Source: Thalassiosira profunda (taxonomy: Eukaryota > Bacillariophyta > Thalassiosirophyceae > Thalassiosirales > Thalassiosiraceae). From it: a stretch of DNA of 15,715 nucleotides. Below, in pieces: positions 1 through 7,146 of the stretch. The first letter of the stretch is position 1. Each line of letters begins with the position of its first letter. The stretch is from contig JALLAP010000250.1 of NCBI GenBank assembly GCA_036939355.1, positions 1-15,715 of the forward strand. The letters are read 5' to 3'. Under the pieces are notes generated by a model that saw only the letters and a program-made list of their open reading frames with translations, was not told the DNA's origin and searched no databases. The position numbers and the translations under genes are program-made.

Positions 1-55
<55 letters not shown>
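1..55. repeat. TTG/CAA trinucleotide microsatellite
   Basis: The window opens with about 18 uninterrupted TTG units (CAA on the minus strand). They begin nine bases beyond the stop codon of the minus-strand gene ending at 65, so in the model given here they lie in its 3' UTR or just downstream. The array runs off the window edge and its full length is unknown. Read on the minus strand CAA would encode glutamine, but the TGA at 67-65 separates it from the upstream frame. Confidence 0.95.
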
Positions 56-64
56 CGGGCGCAA

Positions 65-1910
65 TCAAAGGTTGACGAATCCCGCACTAGAGATGGGAAC
101 CCCAGCGAGGCAGCCAGAGTTAGTGAGCCCGTCCGGCGTCGCAGGAATGCCAATCGCCATCGGCTCCATGAGAAGGCCAACTGGGGGAGCTGCCGCAAAG
201 AATTGCTCCTGGGTGATGTCGTCCCCATTGGAGTGCGCCTTCACCGCAATCGCCAATCCACGGCTCTCTCCCTCTTCGTACGCTTCCTTCATGCGTTTGG
301 AGCGATTTTCCTCGATGAAGCCCGTTGCCTCTGCATGCGAATGAAGAACAAGAGGGTTGGAACAACAGCTAATCAAGACAGAAAATGGCTTGCAAAAGAG
401 ACACTTACCTCTTTTGCCACTCCGCCACTCCTGGATGTGGCGAATCAGATGCTCGATTTTCACCTCAGTTTTAACCTCGGCAAGGTTCACATGACGCTTC
501 ACCGCCATCAGTTGACGCTGCCCCATGTCGAGGATGATTCCGTCCGTCCAGAACGACTTGTCTTTGGGCATCCCACTGATGAGCTTGTCGTCGTACATTT
601 CGTACTCCACAGGGAGTACCTGGGGTAGGTTGGGCATCACCGGATTGTCCTGCTTCGAGCACCGCTCGGCGATCATCTTGCCTCGCTTCTTCGGGAGGTA
701 GTGGATGGGGAGCTCGCCCCGCTCCGGCCATCCCTGGTAGTCTCTACGAGGGAACGAAACGATGCAATCGACGCAGCATTGGTGAGTGCATCGAGGAGGA
801 GACGAAGCGCTTGCATCCCAAACATGCATACTTACTTCTCCTGGCAATCGACGCACGAGAACCACGGGTTCTCCGTGTCGTGCCGCGCCACCCACTTGGA
901 GCAGGCCTGGAGGTCGCAGAGCTTGGTCTGGCACATCTGGGGCTTGGCCTTGCCCAGCTCTCGGCAGTCGAAGATCTTCTTCAGCTCCCAGTCGCCCTCG
1001 CCGTCGCCCTCGCCCTCGCCGTCGCCCTCGCCCTCGCCGTCGCCATCGCTCGCCTCGTGCACGTCCACGTCCAACGCTGCGGCCGCCTCAGCGGCCTCAC
1101 TCTCTAGCGCCAGGGTTGATTTGGTCCTCTTCCGCTCCGAACGTCTGAGACCGTTCTGCACCGCCGCGGCCGCGTCCACTCCCGCAGCGCGCGCCGCGTG
1201 GGCCATCGACGGCAGGACGCCCCCCGGCACGGACGGGCCCGCCTCCCGCGTGCGCTTGTCGAGCATCGCCTGCCGCAACTCATCGCAGCGCCCGCGATCG
1301 ACGGTCAGGTACTCCATGACGTTGGGCCCGGTGAGTTGGCCCGCCTTGAGGGCCCTTTTGAGATCCCACTGCGCGAGAGCGAAGCGACGCGATTCAGGCG
1401 ATGCGGGGTGAGTTGCATCGAGCGTCCGACGCGGGGCATGCGCATTGGAGGAACACTCACCATCTCCTCCCCGTCGGCGCCGTTCTCCGCGTCGCCCTCG
1501 CTCTCGCTCTCAGTGGAGCCCACCGCACCGACCGCGTCGCCGCTCGCCTCGTCCATTTCGACGTCCTCATTTTGGCGCGCGACCGCGGCGGAGTCGAGAT
1601 CGCGACTCTGCTGGGAGGACAAAGACGGCACGGCGTCGCCGGGAGCGGGCGCCGGACGCGCGGCCACCGCACCCGTTGTGCCCGTCGCATCATGGCTGGA
1701 GGGGATGGAGGGCAGCGGCACGAGCAAACGAAGCGTGCCTTCGTCAGTGGCAGTGGACGCGCCATCGCTTTTGAGTCGAAGTCGGAGGGAGCTCCGAACG
1801 CCGTGGTTATTGAGCTGACCCGCGCCTGAGCCGACAGCGCACCGATCCGCTTGGCGGAGACCGCTCTCGGCAGGCGCGATGGCCGATGAATTGTCGGAAT
1901 TTTCGTCCAT
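65..1910 (-). CDS. Acidic protein with CW-like zinc finger, four exons
   Basis: Exons are 1910-1461, 1368-836, 743-409 and 330-65, giving 527 residues. Introns (1369-1460, 744-835, 331-408) have good donors (gtgagt, gtaagt, gtaagt) and AG acceptors, and all phases match. The N-terminal 150 residues are low complexity and acidic. A basic stretch near residues 225-235 (RRSERKRTKS) could be a nuclear signal. Residues 258-276 are a Gly/Glu/Asp repeat. A cysteine cluster (C296, C301, C306, C322, C325) with spacing C-x4-C-x2-W and P-W-x2-C-x2-C, followed by DYQGWP, resembles a CW-type zinc finger, a chromatin reader fold. Residues after about 330 are a conserved-looking globular tail of unknown kind. 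I do not recognise the gene; a nuclear role is inference. The start at 1910 is the first ATG of the long exon frame. A phase-compatible upstream exon at 2176-2076 could add a hydrophobic N-terminus (see findings). Confidence 0.75.
991..1044. repeat. 18-bp minisatellite inside coding exon
   Basis: Tandem copies of the 18-bp unit GTCGCCCTCGCCCTCGCC (two full and two partial) lie in exon 2 of the minus-strand zinc-finger-like gene. They encode the Gly-Glu-Gly-Glu-Gly-Asp tract. The period is a multiple of three, so length changes would keep the frame. Confidence 0.9.
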
Positions 1911-2373
1911 GGTATCGAGGGGCCGGAGGGAGGGCTCAATGTCGGCGCGGCCGCGGGGGAGGGAACGTCGCTCGCTCGAGAAGAAATGGCACCTCGACTT
2001 CGATCTAGGTAGAGTAGGAATAGTACGTAAGTAGGACTGGACCAGCCCACTGCGTCGGTCACGGGTTGCAAATACGGAGAGACAGCGGCCCTGTACTGAA
2101 CCAGCGCCAAGGCTGCCAGCAGGACGGCCGCCGCGAGGAGGCCTCCCTTATTGGACGGCAGCCTCTCGGCCGCCATCCCGGCAGCGCGCAGCGGAGAGCA
2201 CAAGTCTGTTGTGGAGCGGGGGGGAAGAAGTGTCTGTGAAAGGGGCTGGGCCGCTCTTTCCTACCTACGTACTTACGTGAATTACCTATGACAACACAAC
2301 CACCCAAGCCCCCCCCCCGGCGCCCCCAACTCTTTCACTCGCTCCTCGGCGTCGCCCCCTGACACACCTGACG
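1911..2373. other. Divergent intergenic region with ACGT elements
   Basis: This region separates the minus-strand zinc-finger-like gene from the plus-strand coproporphyrinogen oxidase. It contains a 13-bp inverted pair with one mismatch (2024-2036 and 2259-2271), both arms ending in TACGTA, and a further TTACGTGA at 2273-2280. ACGT cores are typical bZIP binding sites, and a place about 100 bp upstream of the oxidase start fits a promoter element. A possible extra 5' exon of the minus-strand gene lies at 2076-2176. No TATA box is obvious. Confidence 0.45.
2266..2280. promoter_or_regulatory. Paired ACGT-core elements upstream of coproporphyrinogen oxidase
   Basis: TACGTA (2266-2271) and TTACGTGA (2273-2280) sit side by side 94-108 bp before the oxidase ATG. 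ACGT-core sites are recognised by bZIP factors; use in light or redox control of a chlorophyll-pathway gene is inference only. Confidence 0.3.
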
Positions 2374-3612
2374 ATGCTGCCCCTTCTATCATCCTCATTC
2401 CTCCTCCTCCTCTCGCCCGCGGCGGAGGCGTTCGCGGCCCCGTCGCCGTCGTCGGTCCGTCGCCGCCGCGCGTTCGTTCGCGAGCACCCATCAACATCGC
2501 GAGTTCCACGCGGCACATCACTTGGACGCCCATCACGTGGGCGTTGCTCTCGCGGCGGGGCGCTGGCGTCGACGCCATTGGCAGAGGAGAGCAGCGTCGC
2601 CAACGTCGACGGGGGATCGTCGCCCGAGGATATTTTTGATAGCTTTGCAGCCTTTCTGATGGAGCATCAGACGTCGATGATCGCTGCGGTGGAGGCCGCG
2701 GACGGTTCGGGCGAGAAGTTCTCGCGGGACGGCTGGGGCGCCTTTGCAGCAGATATCAAACAAAAGGCAGGTTCGAAGAGCGGTGGTATTACTCGCGTCA
2801 TCCAGGGCGGAGACGTGGTCGAGAAGGGCGCGTGCTCTCTGACAATTATACGCGATGGCGTTTTGACAGCCGATCGGGCCGCAACAATCCGAGGCCGGCA
2901 GGGCGACGATGGATGGCAGGTCAAAGAGGGCGACGTCTACTCGGCCGCGGCGCTGAGCGTGGTATTGCACACGAGGAACTGCTTCGTGCCCACGTTCCGG
3001 TCCGACGTGCGCATCTTTCTCGTGCAATCTGCAAACGAAAACGGAGAGGAGCGTTCGGTCGCGTGGTTCGGGGGCGGCTCCGACCTCACGCCGTACTACC
3101 TCGTCGACGAGGACATTGTCGGCTTTCACACGCATTTAGAGAAAATGTGCGACGCGCACTTTTCCGAGGACAATCCGCACGGACTGTCGTACCGCGCCAT
3201 GAAGAAATCCTGTGACGAGTACTTTTACCTCCCCGCCCGGTCCGAGCATCGGGGCACCGGGGGCATCTTCTTCGACGACCTCGACGCCACTCCAGAAACA
3301 TATGCGTTCGTCCGCGACGTCGCAAAAGGGTGGATGCCCTCGTGGCTTCCCATCGTGGCCAAGAACAAGGATCGAGAGTACACGGAGGAACAGCGGCATT
3401 GGCAGTGCCTCCGAAGGGGACGGTATCTCGAGTTCAACCTGCTGTACGATCGGGGGGTGAAGTTTGGGCTGGCCAATGCCAACCCGCGGGTGGAGGGGGT
3501 GATGGTGTCGGCGCCGCCGGTGATTCACTTCGATTACAACAATTTACCGGAGGAGGGGAGCGAGGAGGCGCGGCTGGTGGAGGTGTTGAAGAATCCGAGA
3601 GATTGGGCGTAA
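2374..3612 (+). CDS. Oxygen-dependent coproporphyrinogen III oxidase, plastid-targeted
   Basis: This 412-residue single-exon protein belongs to the HemF/CPOX family, which converts coproporphyrinogen III to protoporphyrinogen IX with O2, releasing two CO2, in haem and chlorophyll synthesis. Family hallmarks are AWFGGGSDLTPYYL (229-242, with the conserved Asp237), HRGTGGIFFDDL (292-303), RRGRYLEFNLLYDRGVKFGL (347-366) and the C-terminal NPRDW. Residues 1-19 form a signal peptide ending in AEA, followed by Phe20 in AEA-FAAPS and an Arg/Ser-rich stretch. This is the bipartite presequence for complex plastids, and the mature enzyme of about 330 residues matches the family length. The first ATG fits this presequence. 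Relative to E. coli HemF, the segment VPTFRSDVR (205-213) has Arg where HemF has a conserved His, and YLPARSEHRG (285-294) has Ala where HemF has His, so it is a divergent isoform. Its stop is 27 bp from the stop of the convergent HA gene. Confidence 0.95.
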   Translation: MLPLLSSSFLLLLSPAAEAFAAPSPSSVRRRRAFVREHPSTSRVPRGTSLGRPSRGRCSRGGALASTPLAEESSVANVDGGSSPEDIFDSFAAFLMEHQTSMIAAVEAADGSGEKFSRDGWGAFAADIKQKAGSKSGGITRVIQGGDVVEKGACSLTIIRDGVLTADRAATIRGRQGDDGWQVKEGDVYSAAALSVVLHTRNCFVPTFRSDVRIFLVQSANENGEERSVAWFGGGSDLTPYYLVDEDIVGFHTHLEKMCDAHFSEDNPHGLSYRAMKKSCDEYFYLPARSEHRGTGGIFFDDLDATPETYAFVRDVAKGWMPSWLPIVAKNKDREYTEEQRHWQCLRRGRYLEFNLLYDRGVKFGLANANPRVEGVMVSAPPVIHFDYNNLPEEGSEEARLVEVLKNPRDWA

Positions 3613-3639
3613 AATGGTTGCAAGTAGTCTGGGCTTATT

Positions 3640-4754
3640 TCACATTTTACCACTATTAGAAAGCATCTTCCAATCGAATCCAAGGGAATCCAAAGATGCG
3701 ATGCATCTGCCATCCAGGGGGCGGAGCCAACGTCGTCCTGGGTATCTACGGGCACGTCTAATGTTGGCACAAAAGCCATACAGACTTTTGTCTTCGCTCG
3801 GCTTCACATCGACATGCCCATGCTCTGCTTTGTAAGCCTTCAAGTCTTTCAGTCTCCGCTGAAATACAATCGAAGACTTTCCACCCTGTTGCCTCTTTGG
3901 CTTCCAAACAAATCCAATGGCATTCAAGGAGGCTATGCGTTCATCAGTCAATTTTTTTGCCCCTTTTCCTCTACGGGCACTTCTGATATTAATGCAGAAT
4001 CCATAGAGGCTTTTGTCGTCAGTCCACTTAACGGTAGTGTGCCCATGCTCGGCTTTGTACGCCTTCAGCTCTTCTAGTCGCTCTCCAAATGTTCTTCTCA
4101 CCCTCCTCTGATTACCACCCTTCCCTCTTGGTTTGACAATGGAATCATTCACTGCACGCGCCGCCTTTGCTGCTTCGTTTGCCTCCAAATCGTCGGCGGC
4201 TTGGAGCTCATCGTCGGTATCCACATCCTCCTCTTTCTTGGGAACTACCGCCTTTAGCTGATGGCCATGTCGGGCCTCGAATCCCTGATGGGTGTGGCGA
4301 TGATAGTAGTAAGAAGGCTCCCAATCGAAGCCAAGCGCATCCAAGGAGGCGATGCGTTCCTCTGTGTCAGTTTCATGTTGCCGGTTCCTCTGCGGGAACA
4401 TCTGATGTTGTCACAGAACCGATACAGACATTTGTCTACGCTCTTCTTCACTTTCAGATTCCCGTGCTTTGCTTTGTATGCTGTCAGCTCCTCCAATCTC
4501 TCTTCGAATGTTTTTATCACCTTCACCTGGCTTCCACCCCCTTCGTCCTTCGACGCGCCACGCTCGATAGATATGGCACGCGCCCCCTTCGCCGCTGCTT
4601 TTGCCTCAAAATCATCGGTGGCTTGAATCTCATCGTCCGTATCCACATCCTCCTCTTTCTTCGGAAGACGCTCTGAAATCTGATGGCCATCACGCCTGGC
4701 CCTGCCTTTGTCGTCCGTGCTTTCTTCGTAACATTCTTCCTTCTTGACGTTCAT
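3640..4754 (-). CDS. HA-repeat protein (three helicase-associated domains), frameshifted
   Basis: The protein has three HA domains of the kind also found at the C-terminus of some bacterial helicases, with no helicase motor here. Domain 1 (from about residue 82, FEERLEELTAYKAKHG) starts in one frame from the ATG at 4754. The frame must shift by -1 near 4361-4367, after GNMKLT, to continue into EERIASLDALGFDWEP. Domains 2 and 3 then follow in the second frame to the TGA at 3642-3640. Each domain has the W/F-x-R-L-x-x-L, HGH-x3-K, LY-x-F-C-x-N-IR and IASL-x-x-LGF-x-W landmarks. Acidic linkers containing KKEEDVDTDDE precede domains 1 and 2 and are duplicated. HA domains are thought to bind nucleic acid; the function of stand-alone diatom members is unknown. 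The break could be an assembly error or a true pseudogene; all other landmarks are intact, which favours an error or a recent lesion. GC content looks lower than in neighbouring genes. Confidence 0.75.
4190..4668. repeat. Internal duplication of HA linker and domain unit
   Basis: The segment around 4190-4240 recurs around 4612-4662, for instance the shared 22-bp block starting TATCCACATCCTCC at 4218 and 4640. The offset is 422 bp, one base short of 141 codons. That is the expected footprint of a single-base loss in one unit and it locates the frameshift in the HA gene. Confidence 0.8.
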
Positions 4755-5509
4755 GTTCAAGACAGACCCTATCAACCACCAACCCAGCGACGTCTTCGTG
4801 CTCCGGGCCCTTCAGCGGTGCGTGGGGCCGCGGCGAGGATGGGGCTCGCCTGCTTCCTCCTCCCCGGCCCGCCGGCCCGCGCCTGCCATCAAGCGGTTAC
4901 TGCGAAGCTTTCAGTACCAATTCTACATACGTGCACTTTCAGACGGTGAAGCACCCTCTCGTGAAATTTTCGGCCACCGGACGGCCAACCTTGGCCGCCC
5001 TTTGTCCCAACGACGCCGTGTCCGGGGGCGCAGCGTGCCACAATTTTGGCAGCCGTTTGTCGGGCGCGGCCCTTGAAAGTCCGGCGAGACGAGTTGGGCA
5101 AGTGAGAGGGCCAGTTCAAAGTGTTGTCATCCGCGTGCAAGTTGGGAAAGGGCGGCGCCTCAATTGCAATGCTGGCTGATCCTTTTCGTCCCCGGCAACC
5201 AGTGACCCGCTCACCACTGCTCTTTTCGTCAGATGCCAATGAATTGCTTCGCGATGGCATTCAGTCTAACTCTCGGCTAACTTCGATCCTCTAACTGTTG
5301 CGTGGTAGGCCAAAGCACAACCTGACACTTTGCAATTTGCTGTCGAAACTGCTTGGCTCTTACTGCCTCCTCTAGTGCGGCCTCCGACGTCGACAAACGG
5401 CCGTGCATCGAAGAGCCTCATGCAGAACCCTTGCATGCAGCTCACAACTCGTGAAGGCCTCGATGTGCACATGATATGAGCATAAACTCCGATTGGCAAC
5501 AGCGATACA
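4755..5509. other. Divergent intergenic region, HA gene and cyclin
   Basis: These 755 bases separate the starts of the minus-strand HA gene and the plus-strand cyclin. Open frames exist here on both strands, but their translations show no domain, no composition bias like that of the real genes and no splice-linked partner. I see a GC-rich patch (about 4856-4886), no tRNA, no tandem repeat and no clear E2F-type site for the cyclin. It most likely holds both promoters and 5' UTRs. Confidence 0.5.
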
Positions 5510-6970
5510 ATGTTCGTCTCCCGACACGATGAAGCGGCAGTTGCAATGGAGGAAATCGAGGTCATCAGCATGGACGGCGGCGAGGACAACGTCACGACGC
5601 TGGCGCTGCCGCCGCCTCCGTCCGCGAGCGTGATGGCGTCGCCCTCGTCTCCGCATTGGATCGAGCCCTCGTCGTCCAGCGACTCCTCGCACGCGACGCC
5701 GTCGCGAGAGGAGCAGGCGATGGACACCCTCCTTTCCATGATGGCCAACGAGGAGGCCCTCCCGGCGATAGATCCGCAGACGCGGTCGAGGGTGAAGGCC
5801 ACGCCCATCACATCCACCGCTGCCGCCGAAGACGACGACGAGCCGGTGAACGACCACGACCGAACGAAGATGTGCGATTGGTACTACGAGATGTCGGATT
5901 TCCTCAAGATCGACCGGTCCACCGCCTCGCGGTCGCTCACATTGCTCGACCGGTTCATGGCGACGCCCGTCCACCGCCACGCCGTGTCGAAGCTGCCGTC
6001 CTCGGACCCGCACACCGTGCCCGGCGTCGTCGTCGCCGCGTCCCAAGATCGGGACGAGTACCAGCTCGCGGCACTCACGGCGCTGTTCCTCGCCGTCAAG
6101 CTCTTCGAGCGCCTGAACGTCCAGCCGGACCACGTGAGCTACCTCTCGCGGGGACGGTACACGTCGAGCGAGGTCGTGAAGATGGAGGTGGTCATGCTGG
6201 CGTCGCTGGAGTGGAAGGTGTGCACGGCCGACAAGGTGGATTACATCGATGCCTTGCTGGACGTGCTGCTGCCCCGGAGCAAGAGCGGTTGCAGCGAAGA
6301 CGAGACAGATGCAGTTGGCAAGGGCCTCCGGGACCTGGCCAACCTTCAAATACAGCTGTCGGACTTCGACTCGTCCTTCGCGACCATGAAGCGGTCGACG
6401 GTGGCCTTCGCGGCCGTCATCAACGCCTTCGAGATGAAGAAGGATTGCATGTCCGAGGCGGACCAACATCTGTTCCTCGAGGGCGTCCAAAAGTTGATGC
6501 ACAAGATGTACGCATCGGAGGGCCCCTCGAGGCAACGAGAAGAGCTGGCGAGGACCGTCGAGAGCTTGCGCGTGCTCGTCGATCCGCCGTCGACCAGCGG
6601 CGGCAGCGTCCACAGCACCTCGTCCGTCAACCTCACGCCCACCACCTACCAGAGGTACCACCAACAGCCTTCGTTGGAGATCAGCACACACGCCCAAGTC
6701 TCTCCGCTGGAAGTCGCCCTCGAGTCGATGGAAAGCTTCGACGTGACGAAGCTGTTCTGCTGTGGTGGCGATCACCACGCAGCTCCGGGCCGCACCTTCC
6801 ACGAGGTTCACACTGACGGCGATGACGACATGATCGTGGAGGAGGACCCTCCCGTCAAGATCGAGACGGTGTCATCGTTCGGTTCGTCCGGCAGCTCCGC
6901 CGGCAACGAGAAACGAGGTCGCTCGAACCGCTCTCCGACATCCATTGCCACCATCCTCTTCGGAAAGTAG
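5510..6970 (+). CDS. Cyclin, diatom-specific-like
   Basis: This is a single-exon protein of 486 residues. The cyclin N-terminal box spans about residues 115-237. It opens with RTKMCDWYYEMSDFLKI, continues with the helix SLTLLDRFM, then LAALTALFLAVKLFE and SSEVVKMEVVMLASLEWKV. Lys197 and Glu226 occupy the positions that contact the cyclin-dependent kinase in the family. A weaker all-helical C-terminal box covers about 240-335. The N-terminal 110 residues are Ser/Pro/acidic and the C-terminal 130 are disordered, as in cyclins with regulated turnover; I see no canonical destruction box. The box sequence differs from the A, B, D and E classes and resembles the expanded diatom-specific cyclins thought to link nutrient or light cues to the cell cycle; that placement is inference. 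The ATG at 5510 is the first in a long open frame; a second Met at residue 13 is possible. Confidence 0.88.
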   Translation: MFVSRHDEAAVAMEEIEVISMDGGEDNVTTLALPPPPSASVMASPSSPHWIEPSSSSDSSHATPSREEQAMDTLLSMMANEEALPAIDPQTRSRVKATPITSTAAAEDDDEPVNDHDRTKMCDWYYEMSDFLKIDRSTASRSLTLLDRFMATPVHRHAVSKLPSSDPHTVPGVVVAASQDRDEYQLAALTALFLAVKLFERLNVQPDHVSYLSRGRYTSSEVVKMEVVMLASLEWKVCTADKVDYIDALLDVLLPRSKSGCSEDETDAVGKGLRDLANLQIQLSDFDSSFATMKRSTVAFAAVINAFEMKKDCMSEADQHLFLEGVQKLMHKMYASEGPSRQREELARTVESLRVLVDPPSTSGGSVHSTSSVNLTPTTYQRYHQQPSLEISTHAQVSPLEVALESMESFDVTKLFCCGGDHHAAPGRTFHEVHTDGDDDMIVEEDPPVKIETVSSFGSSGSSAGNEKRGRSNRSPTSIATILFGK

Positions 6971-7146
6971 ATGGTGATGGTATTCAGAGAAGTACAGAGC
7001 CCTTGGAGGGCAACAAGCTACATAGAATACAGTCATAGACACCTACTAGATTGAATCCAAATCAATGCTGAGTACTCTATGATTCTTCTTCGATTCCGTG
7101 GCGATCCTGATACAACAGACCTCGCCGCTGAGAGTTTTCTTCCGCT
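6971..7146. other. Convergent 3' region of cyclin and NCA2-family gene
   Basis: Only 176 bp lie between the two facing stop codons. The segment is AT-richer than the flanking coding sequence and must hold both 3' ends, so the transcripts may overlap. No hairpin terminator or RNA gene is evident. Confidence 0.5.

Noticed and set aside
1..55. Poly-leucine protein start or CRISPR-like array
   Set aside because: It is a simple TTG microsatellite with no spacers; the leucine ORF is a low-complexity artefact.
1566..1576. E2F-like TTTTGGCGCG motif
   Set aside because: It lies inside coding exon 1 of the zinc-finger-like gene and is far from the cyclin; it is a likely chance match.
4889..5260. 123-residue minus-strand ORF in the HA-cyclin intergenic region
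   Set aside because: It begins with ATG but has no recognisable domain, no repeat or splice support and an ordinary intergenic composition.
5372..6811. 479-residue open frame antisense to the cyclin
   Set aside because: It is a GC-bias shadow: the cyclin frame on the opposite strand has clear domain conservation, while this translation has none.
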